In this document: piece by piece, positions 8,344 through 18,144 of the stretch
Position numbering within the stretch: position 1 is the stretch's first letter
Layout: each line of letters opens with the position of its first letter
Origin: Psychrobacter phenylpyruvicus DSM 7000 = NBRC 102152
GTDB taxonomy: Bacteria; Pseudomonadota; Gammaproteobacteria; Pseudomonadales; Moraxellaceae
Length of the DNA: 64,000 nt
Direction of reading: 5' to 3'
Assembly (NCBI RefSeq): GCF_000685805.1
Contig: NZ_JMKP01000009.1
Location: 49,782 to 113,781 of the forward strand
The notes under the pieces: model-generated
Database searches by the model: none
Told to the model about the DNA's origin: nothing
What the model saw: only the letters and a program-made list of their open reading frames with translations
Program-made: the position numbers and the translations under genes

Positions 8344-9798
8344 TTATCCAAAATATACAGGGAGTGGTTTCGCTTTTTTAATTGGTTCATCTATAGTTTC
8401 TGAAAACTTACTTACCTTATCAGAATACCCTTCCTCAAAGTTTAGTTTATATATGTTTGGCATTTTTATAAATTCTAGCCAGTCATTCTTCATCCACGTT
8501 TCAACAATTTCTCTACCTAAGATATAAATCAAATTAGCTAATTGCTGATGAGGACTATTATAGAAATAAATAACCACTCTTATTGAAGTATCTTTACCTT
8601 GATTAAATGAGAAAATCTCTTCAATGTAATCTCTATCCGATGAATCTAATGAATGACCCCAGATATAAATTTCAATTGGGTGCCAAAAACTCCTATCCTT
8701 TGTGCCATTTACTTTTCGAGATTCAATTTCTGTTATTATTGATTTTGGTTTTAAAAATAGATAGTCAGTATTATTTACTAGTTTTTGGTAATACTTAACG
8801 AACCCATAAGCTTTTTCATCTTCTAATAACGAATGTTGTAAATCCGATATGCCTAATACAATTTTATTTTGCTCTTTTTCCCCTGCTTTTCCATGTAAAT
8901 AATGAATGTTTTTCTGATTATATAAACGTCCGACTGTATTTGAATAGTTAAAGCTGTATATTGCTTCTAAATCAGTTTGTAAGATTTTAGGAGCTTCGAA
9001 AGTTTTTTTAGGTTTAAATCTTTCAATGAACTCAATGTAAGTTGAGAAAATTTCAATAAAATCTTTAAGCTGTTTTTCTAAATACTTAAGTATTTTTGAA
9101 GGACTAACAGATATTGGGTGCTGGTAATGGCTCTTAATAAATTCTGGTTTGACTATTAAAGCATTAACACCTGAAGATTTATAGTGTTCAACTATGGAGA
9201 AATTATTAAGTATACTTTGCAGTAATGGATAAGTGCGAAAGTGATTATCTTGAAATAACTCATCACTTATATAAGAGTGTGATAAATCAGTTCTATTTGA
9301 CGATGTAAAAAAGAGTTTAGGATTAACTTCTAATTCATCTATCAAAAAACATAGTGACTTTAGCACAGTAGCCATTTCATTTTCAAAATCAATCCAAGTC
9401 TCAATACCACTATTAGAGTAATATTTGAAGTATTGGAACCATCCATTAGAACTAAGCTTATTTTTTAAATAATTAACCTCGTTTACATCTAGAACAAATT
9501 CATTAGTCTTATAAAGCTTTTCTGTACAGTGTAAGAAATAGTTTTCAATTAGTTGGTCAATTTCTTTTTTCTTGAGTCCCTTTTCAATATCACTATCTTC
9601 TATTTCCTTAGTTCTCTGTTCTAAAAGTTGCTTTTCTTCCTCTATTAAACTTTCAAACAGCTGATTAAATGACAGCTCTATATTCTCCTCGCTATCTTCT
9701 ATGACTCTCATAGCATGAATAAAATGCTCATACTTGGTGGGTAAAAAATGGGCTAAATCAAAACCATTACCTAATATCAGTATTTTACGTGTGCTCAT
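8344..9798 (-). CDS. abiH: AbiH-family abortive-infection (anti-phage) protein
   Basis: The N-terminus reads RKILILGNGFDLAH followed by PTKY, the hallmark nucleotide-binding-like start of the AbiH family. Conserved C-terminal AbiH-type elements also appear (HYLHGKAGE, LGISD and IWGHSLDSSDRDYI). AbiH of lactococcal plasmids confers phage abortive infection; the mechanism is not established and the function here is inferred. The ATG at 9798 is preferred over a GTG at 9807 because GTGAG in between serves as its ribosome-binding site, giving 484 residues. The gene is much more AT-rich than its neighbours, stands alone without a partner gene, and is bracketed by repeats: a likely horizontally acquired cargo gene. 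Confidence 0.85.
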   Translation of the reverse strand: MSTRKILILGNGFDLAHFLPTKYEHFIHAMRVIEDSEENIELSFNQLFESLIEEEKQLLEQRTKEIEDSDIEKGLKKKEIDQLIENYFLHCTEKLYKTNEFVLDVNEVNYLKNKLSSNGWFQYFKYYSNSGIETWIDFENEMATVLKSLCFLIDELEVNPKLFFTSSNRTDLSHSYISDELFQDNHFRTYPLLQSILNNFSIVEHYKSSGVNALIVKPEFIKSHYQHPISVSPSKILKYLEKQLKDFIEIFSTYIEFIERFKPKKTFEAPKILQTDLEAIYSFNYSNTVGRLYNQKNIHYLHGKAGEKEQNKIVLGISDLQHSLLEDEKAYGFVKYYQKLVNNTDYLFLKPKSIITEIESRKVNGTKDRSFWHPIEIYIWGHSLDSSDRDYIEEIFSFNQGKDTSIRVVIYFYNSPHQQLANLIYILGREIVETWMKNDWLEFIKMPNIYKLNFEEGYSDKVSKFSETIDEPIKKAKPLPVYFG

Positions 9799-10341
9799 AT
9801 AACTCACTTTTTTATATTTGATAGTCTTATTTATTAATATACTTGAGTAGTTAATGGCTCACAACTCTTAAAACTAATCAAACTCACTAAAACGACTATT
9901 TATAGCCCAACTTATAGCCCAACTTATAGCCCAACTTATAGCCCAACTTATAGCCCAACTTATAGCCCAACGATATTTTGTCCCTTTAGCCACTTGTAGG
10001 GAAGTTTCAACCCCGTACCTATCATATATAAAACCTAATGCCATATTTATACTCGCACTAAAGCCTTACATACAATATTCGTTATCATCCGACTAATATA
10101 TTCTTACCAGATGAAAGCATCCTTAAAATCCAATTAGTTTGTAGTTATAACTTTTGGTGATAGACTTGACTTTCTCCGGTATCAAAAACTAAATCTTTGC
10201 TTTATTTGTACAATTTAACTTAAAATACATACTTTATTATAAAGTTTTACTATTATTTTTTTAGCTATCATACTCGGTCTTAGATAGTTTAATTTCATGT
10301 TCTGCATTGAACACAATATACCTAGTTGTTAGAAGTACACT
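9799..10341. other. AT-rich gap between AbiH and the DMT transporter
   Basis: About 540 bp containing the promoter regions of two divergent genes and the six-copy 12-bp repeat at its left. No other gene or RNA was recognised. Confidence 0.6.
9901..9971 (+). repeat. Perfect 12-bp tandem repeat, six copies
   Basis: The unit TATAGCCCAACT is repeated without error five times (9901-9960), followed by a sixth copy lacking the last base. There are no spacers, so it is a minisatellite and not a CRISPR array. Confidence 0.97.
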
Positions 10342-11256
10342 ATGTCAAATCATCAGCCCTTGCAGGGCGCATTCTGGATGGTTGCAGCCGGCCTTATGTT
10401 TGCAATCATCAATACCACTTTACAGTATCTCGGAATCAACTATGGCATAGGTTCTGGGGCTGCAGTGCTGTTTCAATATGGTATTGCTTTGCTATTATTT
10501 TTGCCATTAATGGGCACCGGTTCTATTCGTTCAGCGATGAAGTCCGATTTTCGCTTATTGCATGTGATACGGGTAGGGTTCTCAGTAATAGGTATCCAGC
10601 TTTGGACCTGGGCCCTGGCTTATCCGGTCCCCATTTGGCAGGGCATTGCGCTGCTGATGGTCTCTCCGCTATTTGCTACTGTGGGGTCCGGCCTTCTGCT
10701 ACGTGAATCAGTTAGCCCAGTACGTTGGTTGGCTACTTTAGTAGGGTTCTTAGGGGCTATGTTGGTATTACAACCTTGGTCTGATGAATTTATGTGGGCC
10801 AGTTTAATCCCTGTGGCTGCAGCCTTCTTTTGGGCCAGTGCCTCGTTGATGACCAAGTTCACCGTCAGTCGAGATGAGCCAAGCACCATTGTCTTCTACT
10901 TACTGGTGCTGATGTTGCCATTCAATATGCTGTTTGGGTTACCGAAGCTGACATTAACTAATGATTGGCAAATGTGGGGCTTGCTGATAATGATTGGGGC
11001 GCTAACGGCGTTTGCGCAGTGGGCTATTGCCAAAGCTTATTCAGTAGCTGATGCATCTTTTGTTCAGCCGTTTGATCATATCAAATTACCGCTAAATGTG
11101 TTGGCAGGGTTTATTGTATTTGGTACTGTACCACCAGGCATGCTATGGGTAGGCTCAGCGCTAATTATAGCGTCCGTAATATTTGTCACTCACTATGAGC
11201 GTCGTCAAAACCCAGTTAAGGTGCTTTGGGAAGAGGCGCATAGCAAGTCTGAGTAA
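10342..11256 (+). CDS. DMT-superfamily (EamA-type) transporter
   Basis: This inner-membrane protein of 304 residues has about ten hydrophobic helices arranged as two EamA repeats (roughly 10-140 and 150-285). It resembles RhaT/YdcZ-type metabolite exporters. Characteristic features are Gly/Pro-rich helix ends and the WALAYPVPIWQGIALLMVSPLF segment at the end of repeat 1. The substrate cannot be told from sequence. The ATG at 10342 lies in a good context; an out-of-frame ORF over the same DNA was ignored. Confidence 0.88.
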   Translation: MSNHQPLQGAFWMVAAGLMFAIINTTLQYLGINYGIGSGAAVLFQYGIALLLFLPLMGTGSIRSAMKSDFRLLHVIRVGFSVIGIQLWTWALAYPVPIWQGIALLMVSPLFATVGSGLLLRESVSPVRWLATLVGFLGAMLVLQPWSDEFMWASLIPVAAAFFWASASLMTKFTVSRDEPSTIVFYLLVLMLPFNMLFGLPKLTLTNDWQMWGLLIMIGALTAFAQWAIAKAYSVADASFVQPFDHIKLPLNVLAGFIVFGTVPPGMLWVGSALIIASVIFVTHYERRQNPVKVLWEEAHSKSE

Positions 11257-11397
11257 ATATGGCTAGCGACTAACTAGTGAAGAGCTGTTATAGAAGCTCG
11301 GGATAAGCTTGGCAAGTGGATATAAGATTCGCTAGGTGAAAAATTACAAATTATAGGATAGCTATTTCATCTAGCCGCTACTTTATAAACTAGCTGT

Positions 11398-11979
11398 CTA
11401 ATCACAGCCACTATCTGATGTCCAGCGATACTCAGTATGCTTAACTACCTGAGCAGCTGTTTCCTTGCCGTGTCTATCCGAAATAAAGGCTAATGCCATG
11501 TCCATACCGGCGCTGACTCCAGCTGAGGTGTAATACTTACCATCAACTACCCAGCGTGCTTTTTTGATCCAATTAACCTTGTCGGATTGTGAAGTCGCCC
11601 ACTCCCAAGCGATTTTATTTGAAGTCGCTTGTCTGCCGTCTAATAAGCCCGCTTTTGCTAATAGAGCACTACCTGTGCAAACCGATAGGACCCAATCAGC
11701 TTCATTAGCCAAGTTTCTTAGAGTTTCTAAAAACTGACTATCCTCAACTAATTGACGAGTACCGAACCCGCCCACTACTAGTAAAATATCAGTTGGATTA
11801 GGCAAGTCTGCTATAGCTGTCGTCGCTAATGGCACACCATGAACACTATTAATGAGTCCGCCGTCGATAGAGCAAAACTGAAACGAGTAGTTATCCTTCA
11901 GGCTGCCAAGCATTTCGACAGGTCCAAATAGATCTAACGTCTCGAAGTCATTAAATACTAGAGCGGTGATATGTTGCAT
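11398..11979 (-). CDS. DJ-1/PfpI family protein (isonitrile hydratase-like)
   Basis: The 193-residue protein has the class I glutamine-amidotransferase-like fold of the DJ-1/PfpI superfamily. The nucleophile elbow is SVCTGSALLAKAGLLDG with Cys101, and a GGFGTRQL segment precedes it. The N-terminal FNDFETLDLFGPVEML matches the branch containing isonitrile hydratase and the sensor halves of AraC-type regulators; no DNA-binding domain follows here. The reaction is not predictable with confidence. It lies just upstream of rluE on the same strand (26 bp gap), so the two could be cotranscribed. Confidence 0.85.
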   Translation of the reverse strand: MQHITALVFNDFETLDLFGPVEMLGSLKDNYSFQFCSIDGGLINSVHGVPLATTAIADLPNPTDILLVVGGFGTRQLVEDSQFLETLRNLANEADWVLSVCTGSALLAKAGLLDGRQATSNKIAWEWATSQSDKVNWIKKARWVVDGKYYTSAGVSAGMDMALAFISDRHGKETAAQVVKHTEYRWTSDSGCD

Positions 11980-12005
11980 AGAGTCCTTCCTTTTTAATAA
12001 AAATA

Positions 12006-12608
12006 TTAAATCCCTAACTGCTGTAAACGCTTAGCATTTAGGTGTACTCGAACAAATTCACCCACACCCAAATCCCCTAGCTCAAACCCAGCCACTGACC
12101 AACGAATTAAACGTAGGCAAGGTAGACCAACATGGGCGGTCATGCGTCTTACCTGCCGGTTTTTGCCCTCATAGATAGTCATCATGAGCCATGAGTCCGG
12201 TACGCTTTTTCGCTCGCGAATAGGGGGATCACGCTGCCAAAGAGGCATGGGTAGCTCATCTTCGCTCACATGTTGAACTTCGGCGGGCAGGGTTTTGCCA
12301 TCTTTGAGCACCACACCTTGGCGCAGTTGCTCTAATTGTTCAGTTGTGGGGACACCTTCAACCTGTACCAAATAAGTTTTGCCTTGTTTACGACCAGCAT
12401 TAGCTTTGGGCGGATGAGTAATGGCTTTGTTAACTCGGCCATCTGATGTTAAAAGTAATAATCCCTCACTGGTGGCATCGAGACGCCCAGCGACCCGCAG
12501 TGATTTGTCGCTAAAAAACTGTGATAACGGGGCAAATTTATTATTGGCATCATCGCTAAATTGACTTTGCACCCCATAAGGTTTGTTAAATAGAATAACT
12601 GAAGGCAT
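12006..12608 (-). CDS. rluE: 23S rRNA pseudouridine synthase RluE-type
   Basis: This is a pseudouridine synthase of the RsuA/RluB/E/F family, without the N-terminal S4 domain, as is normal for RluE (which modifies U2457 of E. coli 23S rRNA). The catalytic loop GRLDATSEGLLLLT gives Asp44 as nucleophile. Other family segments are FNKPYGVQSQF at the start and the region around KNRQVRRMTAHVGLPCLRL. Length (200 residues) fits. The C-terminal strand GDLGVGEFVRVHL is typical. Confidence 0.9.
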   Translation of the reverse strand: MPSVILFNKPYGVQSQFSDDANNKFAPLSQFFSDKSLRVAGRLDATSEGLLLLTSDGRVNKAITHPPKANAGRKQGKTYLVQVEGVPTTEQLEQLRQGVVLKDGKTLPAEVQHVSEDELPMPLWQRDPPIRERKSVPDSWLMMTIYEGKNRQVRRMTAHVGLPCLRLIRWSVAGFELGDLGVGEFVRVHLNAKRLQQLGI

Positions 12609-12687
12609 AAGAGGACTAATATTTAAAGAGTTGAGTGTTAGAAGCTAATGGTACCATTCTACCATGAGCCAAAGCTTATAAAATAAA

Positions 12688-12720
12688 AGACACCCTAAGG
12701 CTGATAGCCTTAGGGTGTTT
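12688..12720 (-). terminator. Terminator of the first isocitrate dehydrogenase gene
   Basis: A 13-bp perfect stem (ACACCCTAAGGCT / AGCCTTAGGGTGT) with a short loop is followed on the minus strand by CTTTTATTTTAT. Confidence 0.9.
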
Positions 12721-12777
12721 AGTATTTAGATGTTACTAAAAGATTAAGCAGAAGCTAGCTCCTTATAAAGAGGCTAA

Positions 12778-15000
12778 TTATAAAGAGGCTAGGACTTCAT
12801 TGAAGGTTTTGCTGGGTCGCATCACTTGCTTAACGATATCATCATTGGCGAAATAGTAGCCTTGTAAATCAACAGGTTTACCTTGAACCGCATTTAGCTC
12901 ATTAACGATGGTCTCTTCATTTTCAGTTAGCGCTTTGGCAAAAGGAGTAAACCTTTGTTTAAGATCTTGGTCTTTATCCTGACTGGCCAACGCCTGCGCC
13001 CAGTATAGGGCCAAGTAAAAATGGCTACCTCGGTTGTCAAGCTCACCCACATTGCGTGAAGGCGATTTATTATTAAGCAGTAGTTTCTCAGTAGCATCGC
13101 TCAAAGTATCAGCCAAGATTTGTGCCTTTGGGTTGCGATCATCGCCATGCTTTGCTTCGTGCTCTAAAGAGACCGCCAATGCCAAAAACTCACCGAGTGA
13201 GTCCCAGCGCAGATGGTTTTCATCTAATAACTGCTGTACAAGCTTTGGTGCAGAGCCGCCGGCACCGGTTTCAAACAATCCGCCACCATTCATAAGCGGA
13301 ACGATAGACAGCATTTTGGCACTGGTGCCCAGCTCAAGAATGGGGAATAGGTCAGTGAGATAGTCGCGTAGAACGTTGCCTGTTACCGACAGTGTATCCT
13401 TACCGGCAATTAGGCGCTTCAGGGTAAAGCGAGTGGCTTCACGAATAGACATTATGTGGATCTCTAAGCCTTCCGTATCGTGAACTTTTAGATAATGCTT
13501 AACTTTTTCAATTAAGGCAGCATGGTGAGCTCGGTCTTTGTCTAACCAAAAAACAGCCGGCATACCACTTTCTCGGGCCCGGGTTACCGCCAATTTTACC
13601 CAGTCTTGGATGGGAGCATCTTTGACGCGGTTCATACGCCAGATGTCATTTTTCCTGACAGCGTGCTCGGTAAGTACCTTACCGTCTTCATCGATTACTT
13701 GAATCTTACCTTTTCCAGGCATTTGGAAGGTGGTGTCATGCGAGCCATACTCTTCGGCTTTTTGTGCCATAAGGCCAATATTGGGTACTGTACCCATAGT
13801 GGTGGGGTCAAAAGCACCATGCTCTTTACAGAAGCGGATGGTTTCGTCATAAAGGGCAGCATAACTGCTGTCTGGAATGACTGCATTGACGTCGTGGAGC
13901 TTACCATCAGGACCCCACATTTGTCCTCCATTACGGATCATTGCTGGCATGGAGGCATCAACAATCACATCGCTTGGCACATGCAAGTTGGTAATGCCTT
14001 TGTCTGAGTCTACCATAGCCAGAGGAGGGTTGGTCTGATATACCTTTTGAATATCCGCCTCGATTTCTTTACGCTGCTTTTCTGGTAGCTCTTGAATTTT
14101 CGATAGCAGTTGCGCAAAGCCGTTGTTGACGTTTACCCCAATCTTGTCAAAGGTTTCTCCGTGTTTGGCAAATAAGTCTTTAAAATAAACACGCACTGCT
14201 TCCCCAAAAATAATCGGGTCAGACACCTTCATCATCGTCGCTTTTAGATGAATCGAGAATAGTAGATCGTTATCTTTGGCGTCTTGCACCTGCTCTTGTA
14301 AGAAGTTGCTTAGCACATCAAAGCATAATATAGAGGTATCCATCAGCTCACCTTGAAGCAGAGGTGCTGCGGATTTGAGTTCAGTTTTTGTGCCATTTTC
14401 ATCGGTGTATACCACGCGATATTGGGTGGGTTTGTCAATAATGACCGACTTCTCATCATCAACGAAGTCGCAATGGGCCATAGTAGAGACGTGGGTCTTA
14501 GAGTCAGGGCTCCAAGGTTTCATAGAATGTGGGTTGGCACGGGCGTAAGCTTTGACCGCTTTTGGGGCACGTCGATCTGAGTTGCCCTCACGTAGCACTG
14601 GGTTCACCGCACTGCCTTTGACCTTATCGAAGCGCGTCCGAATCTCTTTTTCCGCATCGGTCTGTGGGTTATCTGGGAAGTCTGGTACCGCATAGCCTTT
14701 ATCTTGCAGCTCTTTGATGGCAGCTTTTAACTGATGGATAGAGGCGCTGATATTGGGTAATTTAATGATGTTGGCTTCAGGTTTTAACACCAGCTCACCC
14801 AGTTCAGCAAGCGCATCAGCTACTTGCTGTTCTGGGCTTAAGTAGTCTGGAAAAACAGCTAGGATACGAGCTGCTAGTGAGATATCACTGACTTCAACTT
14901 CAATCCCAGCGGTGTTAGTAAAGGCCTCTACGATAGGCAAAAAAGACTGGGTAGCTAGGGCAGGGGATTCATCTGTTTTGGTGTATATAATTTTTGACAT
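12778..15000 (-). CDS. icd: Monomeric isocitrate dehydrogenase, copy 1 (divergent coenzyme site)
   Basis: This TCA-cycle enzyme oxidatively decarboxylates isocitrate to 2-oxoglutarate. The 740 residues match the monomeric (about 80 kDa) IDH family end to end, including [13 protein letters not shown] (about 137-150), [20 protein letters not shown] and the C-terminal [22 protein letters not shown] segment. In GGSAPK-x-VQQ, position x is Leu587 (codon 13240-13242), where copy 2 and, from memory, the Azotobacter enzyme have His; the two Arg residues of the same coenzyme pocket (LRWDSLGEF and KSPSR) are retained. A 2-residue insertion lies between those Arg. The gene has its own leader (with an 18-bp duplication) and its own terminator, so it need not be cotranscribed with copy 2. 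Confidence 0.93.
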   Translation of the reverse strand: MSKIIYTKTDESPALATQSFLPIVEAFTNTAGIEVEVSDISLAARILAVFPDYLSPEQQVADALAELGELVLKPEANIIKLPNISASIHQLKAAIKELQDKGYAVPDFPDNPQTDAEKEIRTRFDKVKGSAVNPVLREGNSDRRAPKAVKAYARANPHSMKPWSPDSKTHVSTMAHCDFVDDEKSVIIDKPTQYRVVYTDENGTKTELKSAAPLLQGELMDTSILCFDVLSNFLQEQVQDAKDNDLLFSIHLKATMMKVSDPIIFGEAVRVYFKDLFAKHGETFDKIGVNVNNGFAQLLSKIQELPEKQRKEIEADIQKVYQTNPPLAMVDSDKGITNLHVPSDVIVDASMPAMIRNGGQMWGPDGKLHDVNAVIPDSSYAALYDETIRFCKEHGAFDPTTMGTVPNIGLMAQKAEEYGSHDTTFQMPGKGKIQVIDEDGKVLTEHAVRKNDIWRMNRVKDAPIQDWVKLAVTRARESGMPAVFWLDKDRAHHAALIEKVKHYLKVHDTEGLEIHIMSIREATRFTLKRLIAGKDTLSVTGNVLRDYLTDLFPILELGTSAKMLSIVPLMNGGGLFETGAGGSAPKLVQQLLDENHLRWDSLGEFLALAVSLEHEAKHGDDRNPKAQILADTLSDATEKLLLNNKSPSRNVGELDNRGSHFYLALYWAQALASQDKDQDLKQRFTPFAKALTENEETIVNELNAVQGKPVDLQGYYFANDDIVKQVMRPSKTFNEVLASL

Positions 15001-15047
15001 AGTTATCTTAAGTCCTTTTTATTGTTTTTTAGAATTAACTGGGGTTA

Positions 15048-15083
15048 TTATTAGGGATAAATGAATTATTAGGGATAAATGAA
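15048..15083 (+). repeat. Perfect 18-bp duplication in the IDH copy 1 leader
   Basis: TTATTAGGGATAAATGAA occurs at 15048-15065 and again directly at 15066-15083, 48-83 bp upstream of the start codon of the minus-strand gene. Confidence 0.95.
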
Positions 15084-15218
15084 TTTGTATTTGTGGTAAC
15101 CCGCAATATTGTTGCCAAGCTTAAGTTTAATCATACTAAAGAAGCGTCTTAACAGTCAGTTTACAAATCGTATCTTGTTCTGAAAGTTTGTGAGTGTATT
15201 ACTGAATTTAAGCCAAAA

Positions 15219-15250
15219 AAATACCCCAAGAGAGTACTCTTAGGGTATTT
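15219..15250 (-). terminator. Terminator of the second isocitrate dehydrogenase gene
   Basis: A 14-bp stem with one mismatch (AAATACCCCAAGAG / CTCTTAGGGTATTT) is closed by AGTA and followed on the minus strand by a run of seven Ts. Confidence 0.9.
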
Positions 15251-15304
15251 ATTTATGGCTACATTTAAATCAAGCAGTCAAGTTTTAGCTTAACTGGCCC
15301 CTCA

Positions 15305-17524
15305 TTAGATTGAGGCAATGACTTCGTTGAAGGTCTTACTTGGACGCATGACGCTCTTAGCAACCTCTTCATCAGCGTAGTAGTAGCCTTTGATATCTAC
15401 TGGCTTGCCTTGAACTTCATTCATCTCTTTAACGATGGTCTCTTCTTTGCTTGCTAGAGTCTCAGCCACTGGTGCAAATTGTGCTTTTAGCTCAGCGTCT
15501 TCGTCTTGAGCGGCCAATTCTTGTGCCCAGTACATAGCTAGGTAGAAGTGGCTACCACGGTTGTCAAGCTCACCGGTAGAGCGTGATGGAGACTTGTCAT
15601 TAAGTAGCAACGTCTCAATTGCTCTATCAAGAGTGTCTGCCAATACTTTTGCTTTGGCATTGTCTTGAGTAGAAGCTAAGTGCTCTAAAGATACTGTCAA
15701 CGCTAAGAATTCACCCAGTGAGTCCCAACGTAAGTGGTTTTCTTCTAACAGCTGCTGCACATGCTTAGGCGCTGAACCACCGGCACCTGTTTCAAATAAA
15801 CCGCCACCTTTCATTAACGGAACTACTGAAAGCATCTTCGCACTGGTACCTAATTCTAAGATTGGGAATAAATCTGTTAGGTAGTCACGTAGGATATTAC
15901 CTGTAGCTGAAATAGTATCTAGACCACGAGCCACACGCTCTAGGGTATAGCGCATTGCACGAACCTGAGACATGATTTCGATGCGTAGGCCTTCTGTATC
16001 ATGGTCTTTTAAGTAGGTTTTAACTTTTTTGATAAGCTCGTTTTCATGCGGACGGTATGGGTCTAGCCAGAATACTACCGGTGTATCTGATTCACGGGCA
16101 CGGCGAACGGCAAGTTTAACCCAGTCTTGGATAGGCTCATCTTTCACCTGACACATACGCCAGATATCACCTTTTTCAACTGCTTGTTCCATTAGAACTT
16201 CGCCAGTATCCACATCTACAATGCGAGCAATACCTGAGTCGCTTGATTCAAAGGTCTTGTCGTGAGAGCCGTATTCTTCTGCTTTTTGAGCCATTAAACC
16301 TACGTTTGGTACGGTACCCATAGTGGTTGGATCAAAGTTACCATGCCACTTACAGAAGTTGATCATTTCTTGATAGATACGAGCAAAAGTAGACTCTGGC
16401 ATTACTGCTTTACAATCGTATAGTTTGCCATCAGCACCCCACATCTTACCGCCGTTACGGATCATAGCTGGCATAGAAGCATCTACAATAACGTCACTTG
16501 GTGAGTGGAAGTTGGTGATCCCTTTTGAAGAGTCAACCATAGCTAGACGAGGACGGTCCTCTTGACAAGCATGTAGGTCTTGTTCAATCTCTTCACGTTT
16601 TGAGGCAGGTAAGGTTTTGATTTTGTCGTACAGATCAGCCATACCGTTATTTACGTTGATACCAAGCTCGTCAAACAGCTTGCCATGTTTCTCAAACGCG
16701 TCTTTGTAATAAATACGAACAGCGTGACCGAATACGATAGGGTGAGATACCTTCATCATCGTCGCTTTTACGTGCAATGAGAATAAGATACCGGCATCAC
16801 GGCAGTCTTCCATTTCACGCTCATAGAACTCAAGCAATGCTTTTTTGCTCATGAACATAAGGTCGATGACTTCTTTGTCTTGTAAAGGAATCTCAGGCTT
16901 TAATACTTTGGTTGAGCCGTCTTCTAACAAAAGCTCCATACGCACGGTACGGGCTTTATCTAGTGTCATTGACTGCTCGCCACTGTAGAAGTCGCCGCCA
17001 TGCATGTGAGACACGTGAGTGCTTGACCACTGTTTCCATTCGCCCATTGAGTGTGGGTGTTTGCGCGCATAGTTTTTGACTGCTTTTGGTGCGCGGCGGT
17101 CTGAGTTACCCTCACGTAATACCGGGTTAACCGCACTACCTAAAGCTTTACCGTAGCGCTTACGAAGCTTGTGCTCTTCTTCAGTTTGTGGGTCTTCTGG
17201 GAAATCAGGAAGGGCGTAGCCTTTGCTTTGTAATTCTTTGATAGCTGCTTTTAGCTGCTGTACAGAAGCACTGATGTTAGGTAGCTTAATGATGTTAGTA
17301 TTAGGATCTTGAGTCAAACGACCTAGCTCGGCTAAGTTGTCTGGAACACGTTGCTCTTCTGTTAAGTAGTCAGGAAATTCTGCCAAAATACGAGCAGCAA
17401 CAGAGATGTCACTGGTCTCGACCTCAATGTCTGCTGTCTTAGTAAAAGCTTCAACAATAGGCAAAAATGATAGGGTTGCTAGTGCTGGGGCTTCGTCGGT
17501 TTTTGTATAAATGATTTTTGACAT
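15305..17524 (-). CDS. icd: Monomeric NADP-type isocitrate dehydrogenase, copy 2 (canonical)
   Basis: This is a second full-length monomeric IDH (739 residues), clearly homologous to the neighbouring copy throughout. It has the [20 protein letters not shown] substrate-site segment, the [20 protein letters not shown] segment and all three coenzyme-site residues expected for NADP: His588 in [10 protein letters not shown], Arg in NHLRWDS, Arg in KSPSR. It is therefore the likelier NADP-specific housekeeping enzyme, supplying 2-oxoglutarate and NADPH. It ends in its own strong terminator, and a 650-bp upstream region suggests independent regulation. Confidence 0.95.
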   Translation of the reverse strand: MSKIIYTKTDEAPALATLSFLPIVEAFTKTADIEVETSDISVAARILAEFPDYLTEEQRVPDNLAELGRLTQDPNTNIIKLPNISASVQQLKAAIKELQSKGYALPDFPEDPQTEEEHKLRKRYGKALGSAVNPVLREGNSDRRAPKAVKNYARKHPHSMGEWKQWSSTHVSHMHGGDFYSGEQSMTLDKARTVRMELLLEDGSTKVLKPEIPLQDKEVIDLMFMSKKALLEFYEREMEDCRDAGILFSLHVKATMMKVSHPIVFGHAVRIYYKDAFEKHGKLFDELGINVNNGMADLYDKIKTLPASKREEIEQDLHACQEDRPRLAMVDSSKGITNFHSPSDVIVDASMPAMIRNGGKMWGADGKLYDCKAVMPESTFARIYQEMINFCKWHGNFDPTTMGTVPNVGLMAQKAEEYGSHDKTFESSDSGIARIVDVDTGEVLMEQAVEKGDIWRMCQVKDEPIQDWVKLAVRRARESDTPVVFWLDPYRPHENELIKKVKTYLKDHDTEGLRIEIMSQVRAMRYTLERVARGLDTISATGNILRDYLTDLFPILELGTSAKMLSVVPLMKGGGLFETGAGGSAPKHVQQLLEENHLRWDSLGEFLALTVSLEHLASTQDNAKAKVLADTLDRAIETLLLNDKSPSRSTGELDNRGSHFYLAMYWAQELAAQDEDAELKAQFAPVAETLASKEETIVKEMNEVQGKPVDIKGYYYADEEVAKSVMRPSKTFNEVIASI

Positions 17525-17952
17525 TATAGTAATCGGTCCCTTTAGTTCGTAGATAATAAAAAAACTTAAACTTGGATAAAACTAATCTATATATGCAATA
17601 AAGAACTGGAAAAAGCTTATAAACTTTTGTATAAGTATATAAGCTTATAAACACTGAGATGGCCCAAGAGTAGTAAAATTTTGATATTAGGCCTGACTCA
17701 TGAACCTAGTTAATACAACTAAGTTAATCTATCTCTGTGAATGTTTAATGAACAATCGTGGCGATATTATAGCGAATCCACTATAAAATCGAAACAATGT
17801 CAATCTCGTATAATGAACTAAGTATACAATTTTTATGCATACGCTATGTATACGAATTATATTAAGCTAGTAAACTTGTATTTTACCAGTCCTCAGCCTC
17901 GATATCATCTATTACCTAGAATAGTTATTTTTTAAAAAACAAAATAAGCAAT

Positions 17953-17987
17953 AAAAGCCATCTATATTAATGTAGATGGCTTTTTTT
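17953..17987 (+). terminator. Orphan plus-strand intrinsic terminator
   Basis: The stem AAAAGCCATCTA / TAGATGGCTTTT is followed by a run of Ts on the plus strand. The nearest upstream gene on that strand ends near 11.26 kb, so it may terminate an unseen small RNA or antisense transcript. Confidence 0.75.
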
Positions 17988-18109
17988 ATCCCTATTATAT
18001 CGAGCACTGTCTGCATTTTACCGAACACCCTGATAGGTGCAGGGTCAGTTATGGGGATGAAAACTATTTTTTCAAATAATAAACTGCAAAAAAAAGGACG
18101 GGGTTAAAA

Positions 18110-18144
18110 TAGGGTCAGCAAAACGCTGATAATTTGCTACCCTA
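18110..18144. repeat. Leader hairpin before the COG3146 gene
   Basis: TAGGGTCAGCAAA (18110-18122) and TTTGCTACCCTA (18133-18144) can pair over 12 bp with a single bulge, 30 bp upstream of the start codon. No T-run follows. Confidence 0.55.

Larger units (their letters stand above)
15001..15304. other. Leader of copy 1 IDH and terminator of copy 2 IDH
   Basis: This 304-bp spacer separates the two paralogous IDH genes. It contains a GGACTT ribosome-binding-like site before the copy 1 start, an 18-bp tandem duplication and the copy 2 terminator. No extra gene was seen. Confidence 0.7.

Noticed and set aside
9901..9971. Regular repeat considered as a CRISPR array
   Set aside because: Units are 12 bp and directly adjacent, with no spacers and no cas genes nearby.
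10326..10706. 126-codon frame overlapping the DMT transporter
   Set aside because: Out of frame with a clear membrane-protein gene; its translation has no membrane or domain pattern.
13606..14007. 133-codon open frame opposite IDH copy 1
   Set aside because: Antisense shadow of a strongly conserved enzyme; no ribosome-binding site and no recognisable motif.
17451..17654. 67-codon minus-strand frame covering the IDH copy 2 start
   Set aside because: Runs out of frame into the IDH coding start and has an AT-driven composition.
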